Source: Zunongwangia mangrovi
Lineage (GTDB): Bacteria; Bacteroidota; Bacteroidia; Flavobacteriales; Flavobacteriaceae
Length of the DNA stretch: 64,000 nt
Assembly: GCF_900112105.1 (NCBI RefSeq)
Contig: NZ_FOKV01000006.1
Span: forward strand, 1-64,000
Direction of reading: 5' to 3'
The notes under the pieces were generated by a model that was not told where the DNA came from, searched no databases, and was given only the letters and a program-made list of their open reading frames with translations. The position numbers were made by a program, and so were the translations under genes. The stretch's first letter is position 1. Every line of letters begins with the position of its first letter. Positions 9,683-19,417 of the stretch are shown here, piece after piece.

Positions 9683-10309
9683 ATGAAATCGATTTCAAAA
9701 AGCATTTCAAAAGCATCGATTCTAAAATATATTTTTGAAATTTTAGTAGTTGCTTTTGGGATTTTCTTAGGAATCATCGTAAGCGAAAATATTTCAAAAA
9801 ATAAACGGAAAAAGGAACTAAGAACATCGATCGATCTAATGCTTGAAGAACTCAACTTTAACCGACAAAACTTAAAAAATTCAGTTGCATATCATCAAAT
9901 ATTAGAAAAAAACTACCATAAACTTTTCAGCAATGTTACTGAAAACGAATTAAACACTCCTTATCTTAAATCTAAATATGCGCCCATCAATAAAATTGAA
10001 AACTGGAAAGGCCCAATGATTCCAAGTATAGAAACAAGCATGTTCCAAAGCATTAGAACGGCTAATATTCTGCAGGATTTAGATATATCTTCTATTCAGA
10101 ATATTTCAAAAACCTATTCAGCTTTAGAAAATTTCAATCAGTTTAAAAATAAATGGTGGGATCGTTTTATGAGCTTAAACTCTGAAACAAAAACAAGAGA
10201 TTTTATGCTAAATTTCGATATTTTATTTAGTGACATCGTAGCAAGTGAAACACGAATGATACAACGTATTGATCACGAGGTTGAACTTTTAAAACAGATC
10301 GATTTTTAA
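9683..10309 (+). CDS. Single-pass membrane protein of unknown function (DUF6090-like)
   Basis: 208 residues. One strong transmembrane segment (about 15-35, FEILVVAFGIFLGIIVSENI) is followed by a basic stop (SKNKRKKELR) and a helical extracytoplasmic or cytoplasmic domain rich in Asn, Lys and Glu. The layout, one N-terminal membrane helix then LMLEELNFNRQNL, resembles the DUF6090-type proteins common in Flavobacteriia, which have no assigned role; this is recall, not a search. It sits alone, its stop overlapping the stop of the converging trkH by four bases. No catalytic motif is visible. Confidence 0.7.
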   Translation: MKSISKSISKASILKYIFEILVVAFGIFLGIIVSENISKNKRKKELRTSIDLMLEELNFNRQNLKNSVAYHQILEKNYHKLFSNVTENELNTPYLKSKYAPINKIENWKGPMIPSIETSMFQSIRTANILQDLDISSIQNISKTYSALENFNQFKNKWWDRFMSLNSETKTRDFMLNFDILFSDIVASETRMIQRIDHEVELLKQIDF

Positions 10310-11802
10310 CGATTTCTCCAGAAGAATGGGGTGAGGATAATTAGAACGGTAAATAATTCTAATCTTCCTATAAGCATTAAAAAAGAACACCACCATTTAC
10401 CAAAATCTGGTAACAGATCAAAGTTATTTACAGGGCTCAAAGCTCCAAATGCAGGACCAATATTTCCTAAAGAAGAAGCCGCGCCACCAATAGCAGTTTC
10501 AAAATCTAAACCTAAAGCTGCCAAAACCACCGCACCAATAATAAAAGATAACATATAAAGGATAAAAAATCCCTGAATATTAAATACAATATCACTGTTA
10601 ATCGACTTTTTATTGAAGCGCACCGGCAAGATCGCATTGGGATGAAGCGTACGTTTAAATTCAATAAATCCGTTACGAATCATAATAATATGCCGCATCA
10701 CTTTTACGCCACCTGCTGTACTCCCGGCACAACCACCAAGAAAGAACATTCCAAAATAAAAGATCGTTAAGAATGGCGTCCACATCGTAAAATCTGCCGA
10801 CACGAATCCAGTAGTCGTAATAACCGTTAACACCTGGAATAAAGAATGCCGAAAAGCACTTTCGCCTTCTCCCAAAACCATTGGATGATCGATAGAAGAC
10901 AATGAAACATCTGCCTGAAAATATACAATTAGCGATGAAATTATAGTAAAAGCTCCTACAAAATAGAAATACCATTTAAACTCATCGTCCTGCAAAACAC
11001 GTTGCACACGACCTTTAAACGCAAAATAACTCATCACAAAGTTACTACCCGCCAGGAACATAAATAGAATGATAATGTACTGGATCATTGGATTATCGTT
11101 CCAATAGGCCATACTGGCATTTTTGGTAGAAAATCCTCCAGTCGACAAGGTACTAAATGCGTGGTTTATAGCATCAAAAAAGTCCATTCCTGCAAGCATT
11201 AACAAAAGTGTTTCAGCAGCAGTATAACTTACATAAATTAACCATAAACGCTTTGCCGTATCGGTAATTCTTGGCTTCAGTTTATCTGCACTTGGCCCGG
11301 GAGATTCCGCAGCAAATAACTGCATTCCACCTATTCCCAATAATGGTAAAATAGCAATCGCCAAAACGATGATTCCCATCCCTCCTATCCAGTGCGTTAA
11401 GCTCCGCCAGAATAAAACTCCCTTGGGAATCGATTCAATATCATTTAAAATAGAGGCTCCTGTAGTGGTGTAACCAGACATAGTTTCGAAAAAAGCATTG
11501 GTAAAATCTGGTATCGCTTTGGTCATCACATAAGGTAACGAACCACTTAGCGCCATAAAGATCCAGCCAAAACTTACAATGATATAACCTTCACGTACTT
11601 TTAATTCTTTTCTATGGCCACGAGTGGTAAACATGAGTAGCGTACCAATAAGCAAGGTCACCAAAGCTGCGGCAGACATCCCGAGAGTTACGCCATCTTT
11701 ATAAATAAAACTAATAAGTACCGATAGCAACATAAAACCACCGTTACAAATTAACAGCAGCCCCATGACATGCAAAATGACCTTAAAGTTTAATTTTGGC
11801 AT
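10306..11802 (-). CDS. trkH: Potassium uptake transporter, TrkH family
   Basis: 498 residues, polytopic inner-membrane protein. The pore loops of the TrkH/KtrB superfamily are visible, for example SGYTTTGASIL, LSTGGFSTKNASM, TTTGFVSADF and SSLGNIGPAFG, each supplying a selectivity-filter glycine. The GGCAGSTAGGVKV segment is the conserved loop of the D3 region. It works with TrkA, encoded immediately upstream: the trkA stop and trkH start share one base (TAATG at 11800-11804), a sign of translational coupling. Confidence 0.95.
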   Translation of the reverse strand: MPKLNFKVILHVMGLLLICNGGFMLLSVLISFIYKDGVTLGMSAAALVTLLIGTLLMFTTRGHRKELKVREGYIIVSFGWIFMALSGSLPYVMTKAIPDFTNAFFETMSGYTTTGASILNDIESIPKGVLFWRSLTHWIGGMGIIVLAIAILPLLGIGGMQLFAAESPGPSADKLKPRITDTAKRLWLIYVSYTAAETLLLMLAGMDFFDAINHAFSTLSTGGFSTKNASMAYWNDNPMIQYIIILFMFLAGSNFVMSYFAFKGRVQRVLQDDEFKWYFYFVGAFTIISSLIVYFQADVSLSSIDHPMVLGEGESAFRHSLFQVLTVITTTGFVSADFTMWTPFLTIFYFGMFFLGGCAGSTAGGVKVMRHIIMIRNGFIEFKRTLHPNAILPVRFNKKSINSDIVFNIQGFFILYMLSFIIGAVVLAALGLDFETAIGGAASSLGNIGPAFGALSPVNNFDLLPDFGKWWCSFLMLIGRLELFTVLIILTPFFWRNR

Positions 11803-13151
11803 TACAGGAATAATTTTTCAACCTTCTTAATAGATCTTGGAAGACAGCAAACCACAATTCGGTCGCCGGGTTTTATTAAAAATTCACCTAAAGCGATAAT
11901 CCCTTCACCATGACGAATAATCCCACCAATAATTGCTGAACGAGGAAAATCAAGGTTTTTAATTTTTTTATCAGCTACCTGAGATCCCGGCTTCACAATA
12001 AATTCCAAAAGCTCGGCATTCATATTGTTCAGCTTGGTCATGGCAACTACTTCTCCTTTTCGTATATATCTAAAGATATTATTTGCTGCAAGAAGTTTTT
12101 TATTGATCAGTGTATCGATTCCTATAGAATGACTTAACTGAAAATAATCCATATTTTCAACTAAACTTATCGTTTTCTTTACACTTTTAGATTTTGCTAC
12201 CAGGCAGGACATGATGTTGGTTTCAGAATTACCGGTAACAGCGATAAAAGCATCCATATCGTGAATGTTTTCTTCTTCCAGCAATTCTACATTACGACCA
12301 TCGCCATGAATAATCAAAGTATTAGGCAACTCGTCTGCAAGATCGTAGGCTTTATCTTTATTGGTTTCAACAAGTTTTACGTTGAAGTTATTTCGGCCAA
12401 GATCTCGGGCTGTTTTTCGCCCAATTTTACTACCGCCCAGAATCATTACACTTTTAATTTCCTGTTTGGTTTTTCCGGTAAGTTTATATAATTCTTCTAC
12501 CCCACTTTTAAGCGTAATAAAATATACCTGATCTCCTTCTTTAAATTGCGTATCTCCACGCGGAATTAAGGTATACTGCGTACCAAAACGCTGAATCGCA
12601 ATAGGAACAAAATTAAGCTGCGGAAATATCCTGGCTGCTTCCTTCACTGTTTTCCCTACAAATCGCGCCGTTCTTGATAAACTTAAACCAATCATAGTTA
12701 GCGCTCCTTCTTCAAATTCGTAAGAATCGTTAAAGGCCGACTGGTTCAGCAATAATCCAATCTCTCGCGCCGCCAGGGCTTCCGGAGAAATTAACTCGTC
12801 TATCCCAAATTGGGTAAAACCAATCTCTTCTTTTTTCTCTAAAAATTCGGTATTCGAAATTCGGGCGATCGTTCGCATTGCACCAAGCTGTTTCGCTAAA
12901 ACACAAACCGTAATATTAGTCGCTTCGCTAGAAGTTACACTAATTAGCATATCGGTATATTTTACCTGTGCTTCCTTTAAAATCGCGATCGAACTGGCAT
13001 CTCCTTTTATAGTACGAATATCCAGATGCGTATCTGCATACTGCAACCTATCCCGATTAGGATCGATTAGGGTAATGTCCTGTGATTCAAAAGAAAGTAA
13101 TTTAGCTAAATGAAAGCCCACTTCACCCGCGCCGGCGATAATTATCTTCAT
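11802..13151 (-). CDS. trkA: Trk system potassium uptake protein TrkA
   Basis: 449 residues, cytoplasmic gating subunit with two tandem halves, each an NAD-binding Rossmann domain followed by a TrkA_C domain. First nucleotide-binding loop IIAGAGEVGFHLAKLL at the N terminus, with the acidic TLIDPNRDRL strand after it; second half begins near residue 233 with SVMILGGSKIGRKTARDL. First gene of a trkA-trkH operon; promoter region faces menG across 139 bases. Confidence 0.95.
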   Translation of the reverse strand: MKIIIAGAGEVGFHLAKLLSFESQDITLIDPNRDRLQYADTHLDIRTIKGDASSIAILKEAQVKYTDMLISVTSSEATNITVCVLAKQLGAMRTIARISNTEFLEKKEEIGFTQFGIDELISPEALAAREIGLLLNQSAFNDSYEFEEGALTMIGLSLSRTARFVGKTVKEAARIFPQLNFVPIAIQRFGTQYTLIPRGDTQFKEGDQVYFITLKSGVEELYKLTGKTKQEIKSVMILGGSKIGRKTARDLGRNNFNVKLVETNKDKAYDLADELPNTLIIHGDGRNVELLEEENIHDMDAFIAVTGNSETNIMSCLVAKSKSVKKTISLVENMDYFQLSHSIGIDTLINKKLLAANNIFRYIRKGEVVAMTKLNNMNAELLEFIVKPGSQVADKKIKNLDFPRSAIIGGIIRHGEGIIALGEFLIKPGDRIVVCCLPRSIKKVEKLFL

Positions 13152-13266
13152 ATAACAGCTTAAAATTGTAAAGAAGTAGCAAATGTAAGTTATTTTTGAA
13201 TAAACCTAAAACTGAGGAGATAAGAACAATTCAGAAATGTTTATCTACAAATTATTCTATAAAACT

Positions 13267-13274
13267 TATCTTTG
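13267..13274 (+). promoter_or_regulatory. TAnnTTTG promoter element before menG
   Basis: TATCTTTG, a perfect match to TAnnTTTG, 16 bases before the ATG at 13291. Confidence 0.6.
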
Positions 13275-13290
13275 ACCCAAAATTGCAAAA

Positions 13291-14022
13291 ATGGGCAAAA
13301 AAGTTACTCCGTATCAAGGTTCTTCGCAAAGCAAAAAGCAACAGGTAGAGAAAATGTTTGATAACATCTCTGGGAATTACGATGGCTTAAACCGCGTAAT
13401 TTCGATGGGAACAGATGTTAGCTGGAGAAAAAAGGTGGTACAAATGGTTAAAGACCACCGGCCAGAAACTGTTTTGGATATTGCAACCGGAACCGGAGAT
13501 CTTGCCATCCAGATCGCTGAAGCTGCCGATGCTAAAAAGATCGTTGGTTTAGATCTTTCTGAAGGAATGCTTAAGGTTGGTCGTAAAAAAATTATGTCCA
13601 AAAACCTGCAAACTCAGATTGAAATGATCCAGGGAGACTCTGAAGCTTTACCTTTCGAGGATAATTCTTTTGATGTGATCACTGTTGCTTTTGGAGTTAG
13701 AAACTTTGAGACCTTAGAACTTGGCCTATCAGAAATTTACCGTGTGCTTAAAAAAGGTGGATTGTTTATTGTTTTAGAAACCTCGGTTCCTACTAAATTT
13801 CCGTTTAAACAGGGCTACAAGTTTTACAGCAGTTTGATCTTGCCTACTATTGGAAAATTGTTTTCTAAAGACAAGGAAGCCTATACGTATTTAAGTAAAA
13901 GTGCGGCAGAATTCCCATACGGAGAAAAATTCAACAATATTTTAAAGAAAATTGGGTTTACAAATGTAGCAAGTGATCCACAAACTTTAGGAGTTGCTAC
14001 CATTTATAACGCATCCAAGTAA
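13291..14022 (+). CDS. menG: Demethylmenaquinone methyltransferase (UbiE/MenG)
   Basis: 243 residues, class I SAM methyltransferase. Motif I is [15 protein letters not shown], and the family signatures [17 protein letters not shown] near the N terminus and [13 protein letters not shown] in the middle are those of UbiE/MenG. It methylates demethylmenaquinone to menaquinone; flavobacteria use menaquinone, so the menaquinone role is preferred. It is followed after 16 bases by the porT homologue and probably shares its transcript. Confidence 0.95.
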   Translation: MGKKVTPYQGSSQSKKQQVEKMFDNISGNYDGLNRVISMGTDVSWRKKVVQMVKDHRPETVLDIATGTGDLAIQIAEAADAKKIVGLDLSEGMLKVGRKKIMSKNLQTQIEMIQGDSEALPFEDNSFDVITVAFGVRNFETLELGLSEIYRVLKKGGLFIVLETSVPTKFPFKQGYKFYSSLILPTIGKLFSKDKEAYTYLSKSAAEFPYGEKFNNILKKIGFTNVASDPQTLGVATIYNASK

Positions 14023-14038
14023 TTATCAAGGTAATTGT

Positions 14039-14761
14039 ATGAAACGATATTTCTTACTATTCATCATTTTATTTTCATTTACACAAGCGCAGGCACAGCT
14101 TTTCTCGAAAGAAAAAGTGCAGCAAAGTGTAGATATCGATAATAAACGATGGTCGTGGGGTTATTTTTTGGGTTTCAATTCGTACGATTTCAATTTTAAA
14201 TATAACGAGTACGATAGCAGTCCGCGTACCGGTCGCGAAGTAGCCGTACAAAGAAATATTGGTTTTAATGTTGGTCTTTTAGGAAACTTAAAACTTCATA
14301 AAAATCTTGATCTACGATTGCAACCGGGTGTTAATTTTGCTTCCCGAGGATTTTATTTTCCTTTAGGTAACGGTGTAAACGAAGAAAACAGGTATCGCGA
14401 AATCAATTCTACCTATATTCATGTTCCGCTATTGCTAAAAATAAACACCAATCGCTTAAATAACTTTAGGCCATTTTTGATTGGCGGCGTTTCATATTCA
14501 GCCAACCTTTCCAGTAATGAAGATAAAACCGACGATAATTATGCTGGGCAATTTAGAATGACCACCAATAATTACAATTGGGAAATTGGCTTTGGTATCG
14601 ATTTTTACCTGTATTACTTCAAATTTACGCCTTCTATTCGTGGGGTATTTGGATTTAATGACGAGTTAATTCGCGATGATGCTCCTAATGATGGAAGATT
14701 CACTGGAAATATCGATAAAATGGAGACCAGGGCGATATTTTTAAACTTTACTTTTCAGTAA
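14039..14761 (+). CDS. porT: PorT/SprT family outer-membrane protein of type IX secretion
   Basis: The start at 14039 (ATGAAACGATAT) is chosen because it gives a clean signal peptide, MKRYFLLFIILFSFTQAQAQ, whereas the longer frame from 13994 overlaps menG and has no signal. 240 residues follow the PorT layout: short signal peptide, then an eight-stranded-like beta-barrel with alternating aromatic strands and a C terminus ending in Phe-Thr-Phe-Gln. PorT homologues are required for type IX secretion in gliding Bacteroidota. Its position directly after menG agrees with the arrangement I remember from other flavobacteria. It provides a secretion route for the repeat protein at the window start. 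Confidence 0.85.
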   Translation: MKRYFLLFIILFSFTQAQAQLFSKEKVQQSVDIDNKRWSWGYFLGFNSYDFNFKYNEYDSSPRTGREVAVQRNIGFNVGLLGNLKLHKNLDLRLQPGVNFASRGFYFPLGNGVNEENRYREINSTYIHVPLLLKINTNRLNNFRPFLIGGVSYSANLSSNEDKTDDNYAGQFRMTTNNYNWEIGFGIDFYLYYFKFTPSIRGVFGFNDELIRDDAPNDGRFTGNIDKMETRAIFLNFTFQ

Positions 14762-14858
14762 ATTATCGCTGAAGATTTTTTTAACTTTTCACATCAGTAA
14801 TTCTAGACTACCAGGCAAGATTCGATAAAATTCAAGCCTTTTTCTGAAAACCTAAAGT

Positions 14859-15581
14859 TTATTTTCTTCGGAATTCACTAAGGAAAATTGCTGTTGCCGT
14901 CGCCACATTTAAACTTTCGGTTTCCTGAGATTGGCCAAATTGAGGAATACTTATTTTTTCTGAAATCAATTGTTCTATTTCTGAAGTAATTCCGTTCGCT
15001 TCATTTCCCATCACCAACACAGCTTTTTGCTGAAGTGTTTTTTGATATACATTTTCACCTTCCATAAAGGTTCCGTAGCTCACCAGATCCTGAGATTGCA
15101 AGAATTCAGACAGATTTTTATAAACCACATTTACCCTGGTGATCGATCCCATGGTAGATTGGATCACTTTGGGATTAAAACAATCTACCGTGTCCTGGCT
15201 ACACACCAGGTTTTTCACGCCAAACCAATCACAAAGCCTAATAATAGTTCCCAAATTTCCGGGATCACGAACGCCATCTAAAGCGAGTGTTAGATCGTCT
15301 AAAACTTCTAATTTTTGCTGCGGAATTTTAAAAAGTGCCAAAGCAGTTTGCGGCGTTTTAAGAAAACTGATCTTCTTAAGCTCGCGTTCTTCAGCCAAGA
15401 TAAATTGATCCTCAGAAACATCGAAAATCGCCTCTGAAGCAAATAATTTTTCCAGCTGAAAATCAGAATTTAAAAGCTCCCGAATCACTTTGATCCCTTC
15501 AGCAACAAAAAGTCCGTTTTTTTGTCGGTACTTTTTTTGAGCAAGGCTCGTTATTAATTTAATTTGGCTTTTACTAACCAT
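14859..15581 (-). CDS. TrmH/SpoU family RNA 2'-O-methyltransferase
   Basis: 240 residues, with an N-terminal substrate-binding domain (LITSLAQKKYRQKNGLFVAE) and a SPOUT catalytic domain. Visible SPOUT motifs are LALDGVRDPGNLGTIIR (motif 1), VLVMGNEANGI (motif 2) and ISIPQFGQSQETESLNVATA (motif 3), which form the knotted SAM site. It resembles RlmB-like enzymes, but whether the target is 23S rRNA or tRNA cannot be decided. It lies divergent from the following BamA/TamA-like gene. Confidence 0.9.
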   Translation of the reverse strand: MVSKSQIKLITSLAQKKYRQKNGLFVAEGIKVIRELLNSDFQLEKLFASEAIFDVSEDQFILAEERELKKISFLKTPQTALALFKIPQQKLEVLDDLTLALDGVRDPGNLGTIIRLCDWFGVKNLVCSQDTVDCFNPKVIQSTMGSITRVNVVYKNLSEFLQSQDLVSYGTFMEGENVYQKTLQQKAVLVMGNEANGITSEIEQLISEKISIPQFGQSQETESLNVATATAIFLSEFRRK

Positions 15582-15591
15582 CCAAAAAATG

Positions 15592-15599
15592 TATTTTTG
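15592..15599 (+). promoter_or_regulatory. TAnnTTTG promoter element before the BamA/TamA-like gene
   Basis: TATTTTTG, 20 bases before the TTG start at 15620. Confidence 0.55.
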
Positions 15600-15619
15600 A
15601 TCACTTTAAAAACTACTGT

Positions 15620-18187
15620 TTGAAAAGGCTTTTCGCAAAAATATCATTATTTTTTTTAGTATCTCTTATTCTGTTTTCGTGCGACGCAGTAAAACGCCTT
15701 GACGATAACCAGCAACTATTAGAGAGGAACGAAATTTATGTAAATGGTGATAAAATTAGCCAGGCGAGCATCTATAATCAATTAGATAAAGAGCCCAATA
15801 CGCGGTTGCTAGGTATTCCATTACGATTGCATTTTTATAATCTAGCCCGCCCAAATATCGATTCTATTTTAGATCGAAAATATATTCAGGACTCGGTTAA
15901 ATTCAGAAGATTAGTAAACCGTCTTTCCAGAAAACAGTTTGATCAGTTAATTCAGAATAAAAAAGATTTTAACGCCTGGATTAAGCGCACCGGTGAAGCT
16001 CCGGTAACAGTGCGCAATGAAGATATAGAAGATTCTGAAGAAGAATTACAAGCCTATTATTGGAATAATGGTTGGTTTAATGTAGAAACTTCTTCTGAGG
16101 TTATTCCGCTTAGGAAAGAAAAAAGAGCGCGAGTAGAATATTTTGTAGAGACCGGGACACCTTACGATATCGATTCTATTAAAACCAGAATCAGCTCACC
16201 GGTATTGGATTCAATTTATAATGAACATGACCAGAATTCGATCATAAAATCTGGCGTGCAGTATAAAACATTAGATTTTAATGCAGAAAGGGATCGTCTA
16301 ACCTCACTTTTCAGAAACAACGGAGTTTATAATTTTGAACAGGAATATATAAGTTTCGACGCCGATACGATCAATACTAATAACAATGTAAACACGAGTG
16401 TGATTATTAGTGATTTACCAACTAACGAAGAAGATACGGTAAAAAACACCTTTAAAATTCACAAAATTAGCCGTGTAAATATTATTACCGACTATAAATT
16501 CCTTAATAAGAATAAACCGCTTTTAGATAGCGCTCAGGTTAAAGGAGACTTTTATCTCTACTCTTATGATGAGTTAGATTTTAAACCAGAAGCAATTACA
16601 GATGCTGTATTTATTAGACCGGGGCGAATTTACCGTGATATCGATCGTACCCGAACCTATAGCCGATTAAATTCTTATCGCGTTTTTAAATATCCAAACA
16701 TCCAGTACATGCCAGATCCGGCAGATAGTACCGGAACAGATTTGATCACGAATATATTTTTAACGCCGCAGCAAAAATATTCTCTTGGATTCGATTTTGA
16801 TGTTTCCCAATCTAATATTCAACAATTTGGGATAGGATTTGGTGGTTCTCTTTTAATTAGAAATGTTTTTGGTGGAGCTGAAAATTTTGAAATCTCTGCA
16901 CGCGGAAGCATAGGTTCTTCTAAAGATGCAGTAACGACCAGCGACCAGGATCGCTTTTTTGATATTACCGAAATTGGAGCTGATGTAAGCCTTAGTTTCC
17001 CAAGAATATTCCTGCCTTTTAATACTGAAAAATTTATCCCTAAATATATGTCTCCATTTACTTCATTAAGTCTTGGGGTAAGTACACAAACTAATATTGG
17101 GCTAGATAAACAAAATATTACAGGAGCATTAAATTATAAATGGACGCCGTCGAGAAGATTGTCGAACAGTTTCGATCTGTTAGATATTCAATATGTAAGA
17201 AACCTGAATGCAGCAAATTATTTTAATGTATATCGTAGCTCTTATCAGGATCTAAATGAAGTGGTAAATTCGGTTAATGTGGTTACAGATCCGGCCTATC
17301 TAAACGGAAGCGGAAATCTTACCATCCCAAACGGTGCCGATGCATTTATTGATGATGTTCAGAATAACAGAAGTGTCACGACGGGATTAACAGATAATCA
17401 ATCCCAGATTGTTAGAAATATTGGCGAAAGAAAACAGCGACTGACAGAAAACAACCTGATTTTTGCCTCTAATTTCACCTATCTGTGGAATACAAAAGAC
17501 AATCTTTACGATCGTGAATTTACCAGATTCAGATTCAAAATTGAGACCGCCGGAAACTTTTTATCTGCTGTTGCCAGTGTTGCAGATCTCGATAAAAATG
17601 AAAATGGAAATTATGATGTTCTAGGAGTAAACTTCTCACAATACATCAAACCAGAGATCGATTTTATAAAACATTGGGATCTGGGTCACGATAATATTTT
17701 TGCCGTTAGAGCATTTGGTGGTGTAGCAATTCCCTACGGAAATGCCAATAGTATCCCATTTACGAGAAGTTTCTTTGCAGGTGGACCCAACGATAATCGT
17801 GCATGGCAAGCTTATGATCTTGGCCCTGGAAGCAGCGGTGGACGTAACGAGTTTAATGAAGCAAACATGAAACTTGCTTTTAACATTGAACATCGCTACA
17901 ATCTATTTGGATCTTTGAACAGTGCATTTTTTGTAGATATTGGTAATATTTGGAACGTTTTGGATATTGTAGAAGATGAAGCTTCTACTTTTACATCCTT
18001 CTCAGATCTGCAAGACCTCGCTGTAGGTTCTGGTTTTGGCTTACGATACGACTTTAATTTCTTTATCCTTCGTTTTGATATAGGATTTAAAACCTACAAT
18101 CCTGCCAGATCATTAGGCGACAGATGGTTTAAAGAGTATAATTTTGGTAGTGCCGTGTACAATGTTGGTATCAATTATCCTTTCTAA
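15620..18187 (+). CDS. BamA/TamA family outer-membrane assembly protein, lipid-modified
   Basis: 855 residues from a TTG start. TTG is preferred because it gives a full lipoprotein signal (MKRLFAKISLFFLVSLILFSC, lipobox LFSC) and no ATG lies nearby. The N-terminal half carries POTRA-like repeats (residues about 30-370); the C-terminal half (about 380-855) is an Omp85 barrel, with FFAGGPNDNRAWQAYDLGPG the conserved RGF/RxW-like loop and a final aromatic strand ending in Phe. This type, called BamA/TamA-like or sorting-and-assembly OMP in flavobacterial annotations, probably inserts or exports outer-membrane proteins; the exact client is unknown. Lipid anchoring is unlike classical BamA. Confidence 0.85.
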   Translation: MKRLFAKISLFFLVSLILFSCDAVKRLDDNQQLLERNEIYVNGDKISQASIYNQLDKEPNTRLLGIPLRLHFYNLARPNIDSILDRKYIQDSVKFRRLVNRLSRKQFDQLIQNKKDFNAWIKRTGEAPVTVRNEDIEDSEEELQAYYWNNGWFNVETSSEVIPLRKEKRARVEYFVETGTPYDIDSIKTRISSPVLDSIYNEHDQNSIIKSGVQYKTLDFNAERDRLTSLFRNNGVYNFEQEYISFDADTINTNNNVNTSVIISDLPTNEEDTVKNTFKIHKISRVNIITDYKFLNKNKPLLDSAQVKGDFYLYSYDELDFKPEAITDAVFIRPGRIYRDIDRTRTYSRLNSYRVFKYPNIQYMPDPADSTGTDLITNIFLTPQQKYSLGFDFDVSQSNIQQFGIGFGGSLLIRNVFGGAENFEISARGSIGSSKDAVTTSDQDRFFDITEIGADVSLSFPRIFLPFNTEKFIPKYMSPFTSLSLGVSTQTNIGLDKQNITGALNYKWTPSRRLSNSFDLLDIQYVRNLNAANYFNVYRSSYQDLNEVVNSVNVVTDPAYLNGSGNLTIPNGADAFIDDVQNNRSVTTGLTDNQSQIVRNIGERKQRLTENNLIFASNFTYLWNTKDNLYDREFTRFRFKIETAGNFLSAVASVADLDKNENGNYDVLGVNFSQYIKPEIDFIKHWDLGHDNIFAVRAFGGVAIPYGNANSIPFTRSFFAGGPNDNRAWQAYDLGPGSSGGRNEFNEANMKLAFNIEHRYNLFGSLNSAFFVDIGNIWNVLDIVEDEASTFTSFSDLQDLAVGSGFGLRYDFNFFILRFDIGFKTYNPARSLGDRWFKEYNFGSAVYNVGINYPF

Positions 18188-18202
18188 GCCAGTTTATTTT
18201 AT

Positions 18203-18210
18203 TATTTTTG
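18203..18210 (+). promoter_or_regulatory. TAnnTTTG promoter element before fbaA
   Basis: TATTTTTG, 22 bases before the ATG at 18233. Confidence 0.6.
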
Positions 18211-18232
18211 TAAACCTAATTCAACTTAAATT

Positions 18233-19300
18233 ATGAGTCACAACATTAAACCTGGTGTAGCAACCGGAAAGGAAGTACAAGAAATATTCAATTACGCTAA
18301 AGAGAAAGGCTTTGCCCTTCCTGCTGTAAACGTAATTAGTTCAAGCAGTATTAATGCTGTATTAGAAACTGCTGCTGAATTAAATTCTCCTGTTATTATT
18401 CAATTTTCTAACGGAGGTGCACAATTTAACGCTGGTAAAGGTCTTTCTAACGAAGATCAAAAAGCTGCCATCGCTGGTGGTGTTGCTGGTGCTAAGCATG
18501 TACAAACATTAGCTGAAGCTTATGGAGCTACAGTTATTATGCACACAGACCACTGTGCCAAGAAACTTTTACCTTGGATAGACGGATTATTAGATGCCAG
18601 TGAAGCGCATTTCGAAAAAACCGGAAAACCTCTTTACAGTTCTCACATGATCGATTTAAGTGAGGAGCCAATTGAAGAAAACCTTGAGATTTGTAAAAAA
18701 TATCTTGAGCGTATGAGCAAAATGGGAATGACTCTTGAAATTGAATTGGGTATTACCGGTGGTGAAGAAGACGGAGTTGACAATAGCGATGTTGATGCTT
18801 CTAAACTTTACACTCAGCCAGAAGAAGTAGCTTATGCTTACGAAGAATTAAGCAAAGTTAGTGACCAGTTTACTATTGCTGCTGCTTTTGGTAACGTTCA
18901 CGGTGTTTATAAGCCAGGAAACGTAAAACTTACTCCAACGATCCTTAAAGACTCTCAGGAATATATCACTAAAAAATACAATGTTGAAGAAAACCACATC
19001 GACTTTGTATTCCACGGTGGTAGTGGATCTACTGTAGAAGAAATTCGTGAGGCTATTGGATACGGAGTTATTAAAATGAACATCGATACAGATCTTCAAT
19101 ACGCATACCTAGAAGGAATTAGAGACTACATGAGCGAAAACAAAGATTATCTTGCTGCGCAAATTGGTAATCCTGAAGGTGAAGATTCTCCAAACAAAAA
19201 GTACTACGATCCTAGAAAATGGGTTCGTGAAGGAGAACTTACTTTTAAAGCTCGTTTAAAGAAAGCTTTCGAAGATCTTAACAACGTAAATACTTTATAA
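18233..19300 (+). CDS. fbaA: Class II fructose-bisphosphate aldolase
   Basis: 355 residues, the length of class IIA aldolases of the E. coli FbaA type. The catalytic/zinc motif is HTDHCAKKLLPW with H104, catalytic D106 and zinc ligand H107; further ligands lie in the LEIELGITGGEEDGV (Glu), AAFGNVHGVYKPG (His) and VFHGGSGST (His) motifs. It cleaves fructose 1,6-bisphosphate to glyceraldehyde 3-phosphate and dihydroxyacetone phosphate in glycolysis and gluconeogenesis. accD follows on the same strand after a terminator. Confidence 0.96.
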   Translation: MSHNIKPGVATGKEVQEIFNYAKEKGFALPAVNVISSSSINAVLETAAELNSPVIIQFSNGGAQFNAGKGLSNEDQKAAIAGGVAGAKHVQTLAEAYGATVIMHTDHCAKKLLPWIDGLLDASEAHFEKTGKPLYSSHMIDLSEEPIEENLEICKKYLERMSKMGMTLEIELGITGGEEDGVDNSDVDASKLYTQPEEVAYAYEELSKVSDQFTIAAAFGNVHGVYKPGNVKLTPTILKDSQEYITKKYNVEENHIDFVFHGGSGSTVEEIREAIGYGVIKMNIDTDLQYAYLEGIRDYMSENKDYLAAQIGNPEGEDSPNKKYYDPRKWVREGELTFKARLKKAFEDLNNVNTL

Positions 19301-19313
19301 GAATAAGCTTAAT

Positions 19314-19350
19314 AAACAGCTGAGATTATTAAATTTCAGCTGTTTTTATT
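19314..19350 (+). terminator. Intrinsic terminator after fbaA
   Basis: Stem AAACAGCTGA and TCAGCTGTTT around a 12-base loop, followed by a T-rich run. Confidence 0.7.
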
Positions 19351-19417
19351 TTTTGATATTAATTGCTCTTTTGTAAATGACGTTGACTGAACAAAAGAGA
19401 TAAAAACTTGAAATACT

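Noticed and set aside
13994-14038. Longer start for the PorT homologue
   Set aside because: It overlaps menG and places 15 residues before the signal peptide.
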